21,734 nucleotides of DNA from contig JAGQLF010000008.1 of the NCBI GenBank assembly GCA_020429545.1, positions 1-21,734 on the forward strand. Direction: 5' to 3'. Positions 1-6,819 of this stretch are shown in pieces. The position numbers and the translations under genes were made by a program. The notes under the pieces are model-generated. The model did not search any database, had not been told where the DNA came from, and was given only the letters and a program-made list of their open reading frames with translations. The stretch's first letter is position 1. Every line of letters begins with the position of its first letter. This DNA is from Candidatus Dojkabacteria bacterium (lineage in GTDB: Bacteria > Patescibacteriota > Dojkabacteria > J137).

Positions 1-916
1 TAAACCAAGCACCAGCTTTTTCAATAACTTCAAAGTTGACTGCTGCATCTATTAAACTTGATACTTTATCTATTCCTTTTCCATGAAATGTCTCATACAA
101 AGCTTCCCTAAAAGGTGGTGCAACCTTATTTTTTACAACCTTCACTCTAACTACATTCCCAATCAAATTATCACCATCCATGATTTTATCTTTTGATCTA
201 ATATCCATTCTAATTGTTGAATAGAATTTCAAAGCATTACCTCCTGTTGTAGTTTCTGGGTTTCCAAACATTACACCAATCTTCATTCTTAACTGATTTA
301 TGAATAGCACTGTGGTATTTGTTTTTTGTGCAATACCTGTTATTTTCCTTAAAGCTTGGCTCATTAACCTTGCCTGAAGTCCCATATGGGAATCCCCCAT
401 TTCACCATCGATTTCTGCCTTAGGGGTAAGTGCTGCAACTGAATCCACAACGATTAAACCAATTCCTCCAGATCTAACTAAAGTTTCTACAATTTCTAGT
501 GCTTGCTCTCCATAATCTGGTTGAGAAACTAAAAGATTATCAATATTAATTCCTAATGCTTCTGCATATGTAGAATCAAAAGCATGCTCTGCATCAACAA
601 ATGCACAAACATCTCCTTGTTTTTGAGCCTCAGCAATAATGTGAAGTGCAAGGGTAGTTTTACCAGAAGACTCAGGACCATATATCTCAATTATTCTTCC
701 TTTTGGAACACCTCCAACTCCTAAGGCAATATCTAATGAAATCGCCCCTGTTGGAATTACATCCATCTTCTTAATTTTATCTTCCTTTAGAGTCATGATG
801 GAACCTTCTCCAAATTGCTTAGTGATTTGTTGAATTGCCATTTCTATAGCTTTTTGTTTTCCAGCACTATCAGGGGATTTTTCAGGTGTAGCTTTTTCTT
901 TCTTACTCTTCGCCAT
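1..916 (-). CDS. recA: RecA recombinase, C-terminus cut by window edge
   Basis: RecA forms an ATP-dependent filament on single-stranded DNA for homologous recombination and repair. The reading frame starts at ATG 916 and stays open to the window edge, giving 305 codons of an expected 340-350. Seen in order: a Lys-rich N-terminal tail (about 20 residues), Walker A GPESSGKTT at residues 80-88, FVDAEHAFD near 107-114, the SQPDYGEQALEI stretch, loop L1 (MGDSHMGLQARLMSQALRK), FINQLRMKIGVMFGNPETTT covering loop L2, and the truncated end KAGAWF matching the usual KAGAWYSY. All ATPase and DNA-binding motifs look intact. There is no Shine-Dalgarno before the start (acattttATG). The gene is the last of the minus-strand series here and has its own likely promoter at 944-972. 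The family assignment is certain; the last 35-45 residues lie outside the window. Confidence 0.98.
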   Translation of the reverse strand, partial: MAKSKKEKATPEKSPDSAGKQKAIEMAIQQITKQFGEGSIMTLKEDKIKKMDVIPTGAISLDIALGVGGVPKGRIIEIYGPESSGKTTLALHIIAEAQKQGDVCAFVDAEHAFDSTYAEALGINIDNLLVSQPDYGEQALEIVETLVRSGGIGLIVVDSVAALTPKAEIDGEMGDSHMGLQARLMSQALRKITGIAQKTNTTVLFINQLRMKIGVMFGNPETTTGGNALKFYSTIRMDIRSKDKIMDGDNLIGNVVRVKVVKNKVAPPFREALYETFHGKGIDKVSSLIDAAVNFEVIEKAGAWF

Positions 917-943
917 AAAATGTTAATAATAGTTATACAAACA

Positions 944-972
944 ATCTTAATTGACAGAGCTAATATTGTCAA
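944..972 (-). promoter_or_regulatory. Candidate recA promoter overlapped by a dyad
   Basis: On the minus strand TTGACA (972-967) and TAAGAT (949-944) are separated by 17 bases, placing +1 about 20 bases before the recA ATG. The -35 is one arm of an inverted repeat, TTGACA at 951-956 and TGTCAA at 967-972 with a 10-base centre, so a dimeric repressor such as LexA could occlude the promoter. The sequence pattern is seen; an SOS role is inference. Confidence 0.5.
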
Positions 973-988
973 AACTTTGTTATGTTAG

Positions 989-1531
989 CTATAAATTAAC
1001 TGGAGCAATTTTTAAGTCAACCTGGAAAGAAAAATTAATATTGGTATCTGCAATATAAACCAATTCGTAAGTATTAGTTTGATAAGATTTGATATCAACA
1101 GTAGCTAGTTTATCAAGGCTGTAAAGATAACCTTTATTAGCTTTTAGGAATAGTTTTACATCACCACCCGTATGTCCTTGTATACTTGCTTCTATTTGGA
1201 ATTTACTATCAGTTGGAGTTTTATTTTCAATATCTAGAAGATTAACTGATAGAGTTCCTTCATTTAAAGAACCAATATTAATACTTATAGTATCAAAACC
1301 GTTGTAAGAGTCTCTATCTACAAGATGTCCAGAATAATCGTACTTTAGAGTATAGTTTAGTGTTTGTTCACTAGTAGTTGAAAGTCCTGCAACTCTTGGC
1401 CCGCTGATTTCTTTAGCTGTAGGATTTAATAAAACAACACCATATGCACTAACAGCTGCAATACTAAAGAATATAAATAACCCTAGAACAGATTCTGTTA
1501 TATCTAATATATTAGATAAATGCTTTTCCAT
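989..1531 (-). CDS. Single-pass membrane-anchored hypothetical protein
   Basis: I do not recognise the family. The 180-residue protein has a short N-terminal cytosolic stretch, one hydrophobic segment at about residues 14-36 (VLGLFIFFSIAAVSAYGVVL), then an approximately 140-residue domain rich in alternating polar and hydrophobic residues that reads as beta strands, probably outside the membrane (inference). There is no Cys lipobox, so it would be anchored by an uncleaved helix rather than lipid. It sits 72 bases upstream of recA on the same strand, but a separate recA promoter in that gap argues against strict co-transcription. It ends in TAG. A promoter-like TTGCAT/TAATAT pair ends only 6 bases before the ATG, which suggests a leaderless transcript. 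Its presence as a real gene is supported by length, the clean membrane anchor and the absence of a better frame. Confidence 0.8.
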   Translation of the reverse strand: MEKHLSNILDITESVLGLFIFFSIAAVSAYGVVLLNPTAKEISGPRVAGLSTTSEQTLNYTLKYDYSGHLVDRDSYNGFDTISINIGSLNEGTLSVNLLDIENKTPTDSKFQIEASIQGHTGGDVKLFLKANKGYLYSLDKLATVDIKSYQTNTYELVYIADTNINFSFQVDLKIAPVNL

Positions 1532-1537
1532 ATCTAC

Positions 1538-1566
1538 ATATTAGAGAGTTTTAAATTTAGATGCAA
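1538..1566 (-). promoter_or_regulatory. Candidate promoter giving a leaderless mRNA
   Basis: On the minus strand TTGCAT (1566-1561), a 17-base spacer and TAATAT (1543-1538) precede the ATG at 1531 by only 6 bases. Transcription would start at or next to the A of the start codon. Box matches are 4 of 6 or better in AT-rich sequence, so chance is possible. Confidence 0.4.
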
Positions 1567-1592
1567 TTAATAACTATACGAGCATGTGGGGT

Positions 1593-1660
1593 TTGGGGTG
1601 AAAAGCGTCCCGGTGACTGAATGATAAAAGCAAAGCGTGAGAAGGACTTTTTCACCCCAA
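1593..1660 (-). repeat. Intergenic hairpin repeat, 12-bp perfect stem
   Basis: TTGGGGTGAAAA at 1593-1604 is the exact reverse complement of 1649-1660. After a short bulge the stem continues with GTCC (1607-1610) against GGAC (1644-1647). The loop is about 33 bases. The element lies in the 239-base gap between the metallopeptidase and the membrane-protein gene and has no coding content. It has no T tract typical of an intrinsic terminator. Strand of function is unknown. Confidence 0.7.
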
Positions 1661-1670
1661 GACTTTTTGC

Positions 1671-1694
1671 GTACTTTTGGGTCTCCAAAAGTAC
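1671..1694. repeat. Perfect 10-bp hairpin with 4-base loop
   Basis: GTACTTTTGG (1671-1680) and CCAAAAGTAC (1685-1694) pair perfectly around loop GTCT. It follows the larger hairpin by 10 bases and shares the GTACTTTT word with the element at 2962-3003, so both belong to one dispersed hairpin type. It could help end transcription of the upstream metallopeptidase gene, but no U tract follows. Confidence 0.7.
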
Positions 1695-1770
1695 GAATAA
1701 ACAATTTTTATTCTCTTTGCAAAACTTAAGTTGCTCTATTAGCCACTATTAGAGATATGGCTTATTACCT

Positions 1771-2730
1771 TTAAGCTGGAATTGATAAAGATACTACTGA
1801 AGAAAAATCAAAATTTTTTATAAACTTTATTGTATTATGATAATCAACAAATTTATCTATTTGTTCATCAATAAATTCAGGATCTGTATCGTATAAATAA
1901 CCAAGACCTAATTTAAAGAACTCTTGTTTTATTAATTCTTTATCAAGATTTTCTTCACCTTCTTTTGTTATATCAGTTATTATTTTATTTATTAAACCAG
2001 TTTGCTCTCCCAATACTCTTTTTGCAGTTTTTTCTAAAAGTGAATCTAGCTTAAAGTGGTGAAGAGAAACATCTGTTCCAGCATGTGGTCCAACATTTTT
2101 ACCTGCAATTGAGTTCATCATTCTAGGAAAAAGTTTTTGTAAAACTCCCCACATTCGTCCTAATCTTCTTTTGATTTCTTCCCAATCTAGAGATTCATAA
2201 TCTTCTTCACCTAATGATGGGTTTACAACCATTACTTCAAGTAAGTTATCGAAAGTTTGTTCATCTCCTGACTCAATCATTTCACTTAGTTCAGAAAAGT
2301 TCATATCACCAAAATATTGATTGAAATCACTAACCATATCATCGTAACCAGATTTAAAGCTCGCTCCTCCGTATACCTCAGCCATTTTCTTTTTAGTCAT
2401 TGCCTCAACAAGTGCTTCATCATCAACACCTGTTTCTGTATAAACACCTGCGTGTAGTCCTTCATGGAAAAGTACATGTGCAATGTCTTTTTCTGTTCCA
2501 TATAAAAGTAACCATGGATTTATAGCTATTGTATCAACAAGATTAAAGTACCCTCCAACCCAATTAGGCATTGTCAAATCAACAACAAAATTACCTTTGA
2601 ATTTAAAATTAATTCTTCGAAGAGCATTTTTTAGTTTTCTTAATGCTTGTGGGTGTTTCTCTAAAAACGACTCTGGAGATGGTCGCAGAAAATCTTCTAT
2701 GCTTTTTTGTTTAAAAAATTCCAAAGCCAT
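1771..2730 (-). CDS. Orphan HExxH zinc metallopeptidase-like protein
   Basis: The 319-residue protein has one clear signature: HEGLH at residues 89-93 in a hydrophobic helix (IAHVLFHEGLH), followed by DDEALVEA where E105 or E109 could be the third zinc ligand, as in gluzincins. An upstream amphipathic strand region (FKGNFVVDLTMPNWVGGYF..DTIAINPW, residues 43-73) resembles the edge strand that precedes the zinc helix in many zincins. There is no signal peptide or membrane segment, so the protein is probably cytosolic. The C-terminal two thirds is helical and acidic/basic with no motif I recognise. The substrate is unknown. Its leader contains the repeated word TAGCTGTTAG directly before the ATG. 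Neighbours (membrane protein, VOC protein) give no functional clue. Catalytic activity is inferred from HExxH only. Confidence 0.75.
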   Translation of the reverse strand: MALEFFKQKSIEDFLRPSPESFLEKHPQALRKLKNALRRINFKFKGNFVVDLTMPNWVGGYFNLVDTIAINPWLLLYGTEKDIAHVLFHEGLHAGVYTETGVDDEALVEAMTKKKMAEVYGGASFKSGYDDMVSDFNQYFGDMNFSELSEMIESGDEQTFDNLLEVMVVNPSLGEEDYESLDWEEIKRRLGRMWGVLQKLFPRMMNSIAGKNVGPHAGTDVSLHHFKLDSLLEKTAKRVLGEQTGLINKIITDITKEGEENLDKELIKQEFFKLGLGYLYDTDPEFIDEQIDKFVDYHNTIKFIKNFDFSSVVSLSIPA

Positions 2731-2754
2731 TAGCTGTTAGCATTTAGCTGTTAG
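2731..2754. repeat. Direct repeat TAGCTGTTAG x2 at a start codon
   Basis: TAGCTGTTAG occurs at 2731-2740 and 2745-2754, separated by 4 bases and abutting the ATG of the metallopeptidase gene (start at 2730, minus strand). It therefore lies in the 5' leader. The same AGCT/TTAG words recur at 2841-2875 and 12826-12862. Confidence 0.7.
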
Positions 2755-2776
2755 GACATATAAATTTACCTACTAT

Positions 2777-2806
2777 ATTATATCATCCAGTCAGTGATTT
2801 AGTCGA
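2777..2806 (-). promoter_or_regulatory. Weak candidate promoter for the metallopeptidase gene
   Basis: Minus-strand TATAAT (2782-2777) is preceded by TCGACT (2806-2801) with an 18-base spacer. This would give a leader of about 40 bases carrying the TAGCTGTTAG repeats. The -10 is perfect; the -35 is only 4 of 6. Confidence 0.35.
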
Positions 2807-2840
2807 TCAGTAAAGGAGATCGTGAAACAAAATGTGAAAC

Positions 2841-2875
2841 TAGTTAGCTGCTAGCTACGAGCTCCTAGCCATTAG
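2841..2875. repeat. AGCT/CTAG-rich intergenic repeat
   Basis: The stretch is built from overlapping TAGCTGCTAGCTACGAGCT-type words, ending CCTAGCCATTAG. Read on the opposite strand it resembles 12826-12862 (AGCTAGCAGCTT...GTAGCTCGTGGCTAT). It has no coding content and lies within the 281-base gap 2731-3011, which otherwise holds only the repeats listed here. Confidence 0.5.
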
Positions 2876-2880
2876 AATAT

Positions 2881-2924
2881 GTCAGTTCGAGTGAAATTTA
2901 CGGAGTAAATTTTATATCGAGAAC
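2881..2924. repeat. Nested hairpin repeat with GTTC/GAAC outer arms
   Basis: An inner perfect stem AAATTTAC (2894-2901) and GTAAATTT (2905-2912) closes on loop GGA. Outer arms GTTCGA (2885-2890) and TCGAGAAC (2917-2924) can also pair in part. No tRNA features accompany the GTTCGA word. It is probably another member of the intergenic palindrome set of this genome. Confidence 0.55.
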
Positions 2925-2961
2925 TAAATTCAATGATACAAGACTAGTCCGCTGGGTTTTG

Positions 2962-3003
2962 GTACTTCCTGCCTGCCGGCAGGCAGGTTGGCCTCAAAAG
3001 TAC
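2962..3003. repeat. 20-base palindrome nested in a GTACTTTT hairpin
   Basis: CCTGCCTGCCGGCAGGCAGG (2968-2987) is a perfect G+C-rich palindrome in an AT-rich gap. It is flanked by GTACTT (2962-2967) and TTGGCCTC then AAAAGTAC (2988-3003). Removing the palindrome joins the flanks into GTACTTTT, GGCCTC, AAAAGTAC, an 8-bp hairpin of the same type as 1671-1694. This looks like an insertion of one repeat into another. It sits 8 bases beyond the stop of the VOC gene. Confidence 0.75.
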
Positions 3004-3011
3004 AGAAAGAA

Positions 3012-3419
3012 TTATTTAGGTCCAATATAAACAATCTCAAACAAAATCTTATCTGGGCTTTCAAACATTACCTGATAATAAGTCTCGTCTTCAGAATCTC
3101 TGAATTCAGGTCTATGTCTTGGTGTATCAAATAACGTATTAATATTTTTCTCTCTTAGGAATCGTACAATTTCATCAATATTTTTTTGTTCTTCAACTCT
3201 TATGGCAACATGATTAAGACCTTTTTCATCATAATCTTGATTTTCCTCTTTCTCTGAATCTACAAACCAGAGATCCCCTGATACATCTGATTTATACCCC
3301 ATCATATCCTCACCTTCAAAAATAATACTCCAGCCTAGAAAATTCATTAGCTCTTTATAGAAAGAATTATTTTTAGAGAAATCTATATTAAGTTGTATAT
3401 GATAAAAATGTGATTTCAT
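3012..3419 (-). CDS. Glyoxalase/VOC-superfamily metalloprotein
   Basis: The 135-residue protein has the length and strand pattern of one VOC unit (two beta-alpha-beta-beta-beta modules). Candidate metal ligands sit where the fold places them: H7 in FYHIQLNID at the first strand, H70 in GLNHVAIRV at the start of the second module, and E128 in ILFEIVYIG on the last strand. The ending FESPDKILFEIVY is the typical VOC C-terminal strand. Members include glyoxalase I, dioxygenases and antibiotic-binding proteins; nothing here decides the substrate, and the motif set does not prove glyoxalase activity. It is soluble, with no signal peptide. It lies downstream of nfo on the same strand with a 95-base gap containing a hairpin. 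Start ATG (ttgaattATG) lacks a Shine-Dalgarno. Confidence 0.82.
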   Translation of the reverse strand: MKSHFYHIQLNIDFSKNNSFYKELMNFLGWSIIFEGEDMMGYKSDVSGDLWFVDSEKEENQDYDEKGLNHVAIRVEEQKNIDEIVRFLREKNINTLFDTPRHRPEFRDSEDETYYQVMFESPDKILFEIVYIGPK

Positions 3420-3445
3420 AATTCAATTTATTAATCTTTAAATTA

Positions 3446-3468
3446 GGAGCAGGTCAGAGCCCTGCTCC
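3446..3468 (-). repeat. 8-bp hairpin between nfo and the VOC gene
   Basis: GGAGCAGG (3446-3453) and CCTGCTCC (3461-3468) pair perfectly around a 7-base loop. It follows the nfo stop by about 46 bases and could act as a transcript 3' end, but the downstream minus-strand sequence (TAATTTAAAG) has only a poor U tract, so a dispersed repeat is equally likely. Confidence 0.55.
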
Positions 3469-3514
3469 CGCATAATATCTAAAAATAAATCAAATGCACA
3501 AAGCACATAGCCCT

Positions 3515-4357
3515 TTATTCTGCCCAGCTTTGTAATTTCTTAACCTCAATTGGTGCAGTTTCCATATCTTTTAGATTAGGAGTCTCCATAACAAAATCTA
3601 AACCTTTTAATTTGGGATGATTTAAAAATCCTTTCATTCCTTTTTCTCCAATAAGTCCTTCGCCTAAATTCTCGTGTCTATCTCTATTTGAGCCTAATTC
3701 TGTTTTTGAATCGTTAAAGTGAACACACCTAACATTTTCTAAACCTAAAATTTTTTCCATTTGATCAACAACTCCATCTAAATCATTTAGAATGTCGTAT
3801 CCACTTGCCCACATATGTTGAGTGTCTAAACAAAATTGAACTCTAGATTTATCTTTTACTCCATCTCTAATTCTTGCCAAATGCTCAAATTTTGAACCTA
3901 TAACTTTTCCTGCACCTGCTGCACATTCTAAAAATAATGGCTTTGACGAGTTTGCATTTTCGCAAATCCAATCAATTCCTTTTATAACTCGTTCAAATCC
4001 TTCGTCTGGTTCTATATCTTTAAATGATCCTGTGTGGAAAACAACCCCAGGTGAATCGATATATTCGGCAAGTTCTAAATAATTGCCAATAGACACTTTT
4101 GATAAATGCCATTTTTGTTTATCTGGATTTGCAAGATTAATCAAATAAATTCCATGCATGTGCACAGTGTTTACAATTTCACTAGCGATAATAGCATCTT
4201 TAAATGCTTTCATTTTATCTTCTTCAAATGGTTTTGAGTTCCATCTTTGTGGTGGTGTTGCGTGAATCATTATTGTATTAACTCCAAGTGCCTCGCCATT
4301 TTTTACACCATTTTCTAACCCACCTGCACAAGATACAAAACATCCTAAATTTCTCAT
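3515..4357 (-). CDS. nfo: Endonuclease IV (AP endonuclease, three-zinc TIM barrel)
   Basis: The enzyme cuts DNA 5' of abasic sites in base excision repair and removes 3' blocking groups. At 280 residues it is full length for the family. All nine zinc ligands of E. coli Nfo have counterparts: H68 (MHGIYLINLA), H108 (VFHTGS), E144 (LECAAGAG), D178 and H181 (CLDTQHMWASGYDI), H213 (VHFNDSK), D226 and H228 (NRDRHENLGEG) and E258 (VMETPN). The protein should therefore be active. No signal peptide. It is a stand-alone gene here, upstream of the VOC gene and downstream of the membrane protein, and separated from both by hairpin repeats. Start ATG at 4357 matches the usual family N-terminus just before the first strand; no Shine-Dalgarno is present. 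Confidence 0.96.
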   Translation of the reverse strand: MRNLGCFVSCAGGLENGVKNGEALGVNTIMIHATPPQRWNSKPFEEDKMKAFKDAIIASEIVNTVHMHGIYLINLANPDKQKWHLSKVSIGNYLELAEYIDSPGVVFHTGSFKDIEPDEGFERVIKGIDWICENANSSKPLFLECAAGAGKVIGSKFEHLARIRDGVKDKSRVQFCLDTQHMWASGYDILNDLDGVVDQMEKILGLENVRCVHFNDSKTELGSNRDRHENLGEGLIGEKGMKGFLNHPKLKGLDFVMETPNLKDMETAPIEVKKLQSWAE

Positions 4358-4431
4358 TTAATATTTATTTAACTATATTGATAATAACTTATGGGGTGGT
4401 AAGAATAAACCCCATTGTCCATATACATGAA

Positions 4432-4458
4432 CGCCTCTCCTTTAATAAAGGGGAGGCG
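4432..4458. repeat. CTCC-type hairpin repeat downstream of membrane gene
   Basis: CGCCTCTCCTT pairs with AAGGGGAGGCG (one G-T pair) over an A/T-rich loop. It occupies the 138-base gap between the 4496-5143 gene and nfo and resembles the cores at 8123-8142 and 12595-12610. It might form the 3' end of the membrane-protein transcript. No T tract on the minus strand. Confidence 0.6.
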
Positions 4459-4495
4459 GCTCTCTATAGCTTTGGCTAGTGAAAAACAGAAGGGA

Positions 4496-5143
4496 TTATT
4501 TCTTACCTTCTTGTTTTAGTACTTCCATTGATCTCTTAGCAAAGAATGCTAAGGCTGGAAGTGTCGCAAGTAATACTGCAAGAGTATTTACATCTAGCCC
4601 AATCTTACTGTCATCAATATATTTCAAGAAATTGATAAGGAATACAAAGAAAGCTGTTGATGCTGTAAAAGCATAAGTTAACATTCCAAAAGCCACAAAT
4701 AATTTGGTAGACATTTCCCCATTTTCTTTTACCCACTTGTCTAATCTCATCTTTCCCATTCTTACAAGATAAGCAAAAATTCCGAAGAATATTAACAATA
4801 CAATAGCTTCAAGAAGCATAAATCCATCATATTTATCTACTGATTTTGGAAGGTCTGTAAACAAATTAGTAAATACATACATCAAAATCTTATATGCTGA
4901 TGCAACTAATCCAAAAGATGCTGAATATAATCCAACATAAGCTAAACCTCTTAGTGCGTGAGATAAGAATTTTGGCATATACTTATCTGCTCTTTTATTC
5001 TCACCAGTAATATAATAAAAAATTAAAGCAAATGCAGCTACATAAAGCATTATTGTAATGAAGGATGTAGCAAATGAGTTCAACATACTTAGTTGAACGC
5101 TAGATTGGAAGCTATCTGCAATTCCGCTACCAAATAAGTTCAT
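4496..5143 (-). CDS. Five-helix integral membrane protein, unknown family
   Basis: I do not recognise this family. The 215-residue protein has hydrophobic segments at about residues 26-46, 64-94 (possibly one long or two short helices), 107-128, 147-173 and 185-202. A basic loop (residues 129-139, RMGKMRLDKWVKE) and a basic C-terminus (KRSMEVLKQEGKK) suggest these face the cytosol. No catalytic motif, Cys pair or transporter signature is visible. It has its own promoter-like sequence in the 75-base gap to gatB, so it is probably transcribed alone or weakly with gatB. Start ATG at 5143 is the first in frame and no Shine-Dalgarno precedes it. Comparable uncharacterised multi-helix proteins are common in CPR genomes, but assignment to a named DUF needs a profile search. 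Confidence 0.82.
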   Translation of the reverse strand: MNLFGSGIADSFQSSVQLSMLNSFATSFITIMLYVAAFALIFYYITGENKRADKYMPKFLSHALRGLAYVGLYSASFGLVASAYKILMYVFTNLFTDLPKSVDKYDGFMLLEAIVLLIFFGIFAYLVRMGKMRLDKWVKENGEMSTKLFVAFGMLTYAFTASTAFFVFLINFLKYIDDSKIGLDVNTLAVLLATLPALAFFAKRSMEVLKQEGKK

Positions 5144-5171
5144 AGAACTAAAATAATAAGTAATTTACCTT

Positions 5172-5199
5172 ATTATAATTCGTTTATTCAAAGTTGCAA
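5172..5199 (-). promoter_or_regulatory. Candidate promoter of the five-helix membrane protein
   Basis: Minus-strand TTGCAA (5199-5194), 16-base spacer, perfect TATAAT (5177-5172), 28 bases before the ATG at 5143. It lies wholly in the gap after the gatB stop. Confidence 0.5.
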
Positions 5200-5218
5200 G
5201 AAATTAGACCAGAAGTAT

Positions 5219-6664
5219 TTATGTGTTTAGCTTTTGAGACAACTTTTCTTCGGCAACTTGCGGGTTAACTCTACCTTTACTTTTTCTCATCACTTGCCCT
5301 ACTAGAAATTTAATTGCATTTGGATTTTTAGCAATATCTTCAATTACTTTAGAATTTTCTGCAATTACTTCATCAATAAATTTATCAATTTCAGATTCAT
5401 CTTGGATTTGTACCAAACCTTTAGTTTTAATTATTTCTTCTGCAATGCCTTTTTCAGATTTATTCATTTTAATAATCTCTTCTATTACACTTTTTGCAAT
5501 TGTAGCAGTAATCTTTTTATCTTTAGCCATTTGAATAAGATAAACTAAATCAAATGGATCAATTTGCACATCAGAATAATCCTTATTATTCTTAATTAAT
5601 ATTCCAGTTAAATCGGTATTAATCCATTTTGAAAATTCTTTAGCCATTGATTCATCTTTAGCAGATTCTAATACTAAATCAAAATAATCACCTCTAGCTT
5701 TATCTTCAACAAAATTATCTGCTTGCTCAAGCTCTAACCCTAAATCTAAATATCTTTTAATTCTTTCGTTTGGAAGTTCTGGCATATCTTTCTTAATTTC
5801 TTGAATATATTCCTCTGAAAAATGAATGGGGGGAATATCTGGTTCAGGGAAATATCTATAATCATCAGAAGATTCTTTCGACCTTTGGAATAAAGTCGCT
5901 CCTGTCATATCTTTTAAACCTCTAGTTTGATTTTTTATTTCTTCTCCTTTTCCTAAAAGCTCTGATTGTCTATTTAATTCGAAGTTCATAACCTTTTCTA
6001 AAACAGAAATTGACCCAATATTTTTTACTTCAACTTTATAATTAGGAAGTTCTTTTGTTCCTGATTTTTTAACAGAAATATTCAATTCAAATCGCATTTG
6101 TCCTTTTTGCATCTCTGCATCTGAAGTATCTGTGTATCTCACTATCTGTCTTAATCTTTTGGCAAAAGCTAAAACTTCTTCTACACTCTCAAAATCAGGT
6201 TCAGTAACCATTTCAATTAAAGCCACCCCCGATTTATTGTAGTCAATTAAAGATTCATCTCCAGAATGCATCGATTTCCCAGTATCTTCTTCAACATGCA
6301 GTCTTGTTATTCTTATTCTCCTAGAATCATCTCCTATCTCAATTTCCACATATCCATCTCTTCCTATTGGTTCATCAAACTGAGAAATCTGATATCCCTT
6401 TGGTAAATCTGGGTAAAAATAGTTCTTTCTATCAAAATGAATTCTTTTATTTATTTGACAGTTTAGTGCTATTGCTAGTCTTACTGCTTTTTTGATTGCC
6501 TCTTTGTTTGGAACAGGTAGTGCTCCAGGTAATCCAAAGCTAACTGGATCTATATGTGTATTTGGAGGTTCACCAAAATATTCAGAACTAACTCTGGAGA
6601 ACATTTTTGTTTTTACTTTTACCTGTAGGTGAATCTCTAATCCAACAACTGGTTGATACTTCAT
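5219..6664 (-). CDS. gatB: Asp-tRNA(Asn)/Glu-tRNA(Gln) amidotransferase subunit B
   Basis: GatB is the tRNA-binding kinase/transamidation subunit of GatCAB, which converts Glu-tRNA(Gln) and Asp-tRNA(Asn) to the amidated forms in organisms lacking the direct synthetases. The 481 residues match the usual 475-480. Seen: the N-terminal PVVGLEIHLQ, FGLPGALPVPN, FDRKNYFYPDLPKGYQISQ, the HVEEDTGKSMH segment, DYNKSGVALIEMVTEPDF, DYRYFPEPDIPPI, and the helical GatB/YqeY tail ending FLVGQVMRKSKGRVNPQ. All cradle-domain signatures look intact. gatA and gatC are not in this window, so the complex is encoded at split loci. Divergent from the Mur-ligase-like gene across a 155-base gap that holds promoters for both. 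The start ATG at 6664 lacks a Shine-Dalgarno (gttgattaATG). Confidence 0.97.
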   Translation of the reverse strand: MKYQPVVGLEIHLQVKVKTKMFSRVSSEYFGEPPNTHIDPVSFGLPGALPVPNKEAIKKAVRLAIALNCQINKRIHFDRKNYFYPDLPKGYQISQFDEPIGRDGYVEIEIGDDSRRIRITRLHVEEDTGKSMHSGDESLIDYNKSGVALIEMVTEPDFESVEEVLAFAKRLRQIVRYTDTSDAEMQKGQMRFELNISVKKSGTKELPNYKVEVKNIGSISVLEKVMNFELNRQSELLGKGEEIKNQTRGLKDMTGATLFQRSKESSDDYRYFPEPDIPPIHFSEEYIQEIKKDMPELPNERIKRYLDLGLELEQADNFVEDKARGDYFDLVLESAKDESMAKEFSKWINTDLTGILIKNNKDYSDVQIDPFDLVYLIQMAKDKKITATIAKSVIEEIIKMNKSEKGIAEEIIKTKGLVQIQDESEIDKFIDEVIAENSKVIEDIAKNPNAIKFLVGQVMRKSKGRVNPQVAEEKLSQKLNT

Positions 6665-6686
6665 TAATCAACATTAAATATCTTGA

Positions 6687-6715
6687 ATTATACTAATAAA
6701 CATGGACTCAAACAA
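6687..6715 (-). promoter_or_regulatory. Candidate gatB promoter
   Basis: Minus-strand TTGTTT (6715-6710), 17-base spacer, perfect TATAAT (6692-6687), 22 bases from the gatB ATG. The predicted leader is about 15 bases with no Shine-Dalgarno. Confidence 0.5.
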
Positions 6716-6791
6716 ATCTATAGTAAATGTTATTAGTAGTAGTTCATAGTTATTAAGTCTATTTAATTACTATTAATCTACAATTTGATAC

Positions 6792-6797
6792 TATAAT
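6792..6797 (+). promoter_or_regulatory. Candidate -10 box of the Mur-ligase-like gene
   Basis: Perfect TATAAT, 22 bases before the ATG at 6820, the same spacing as at gatB. No good -35 at the expected distance, so confidence is limited. Confidence 0.4.
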
Positions 6798-6819
6798 ATT
6801 AGAATGTAAATTATAGTCT

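Noticed and set aside
2483..2740. Plus-strand 85-codon frame opposite the metallopeptidase gene
   Set aside because: Antisense shadow; the minus-strand frame is longer and has HExxH and protein-like composition.
2885..2924. GTTCGA word suggesting a tRNA T-loop
   Set aside because: No acceptor, D or anticodon arms; the region is a nested hairpin repeat.
2731..3011. CRISPR array from the TTAGCTGTTAG and AGCT repeats
   Set aside because: Units are short, degenerate and adjacent, with no spacers of even length and no cas genes.
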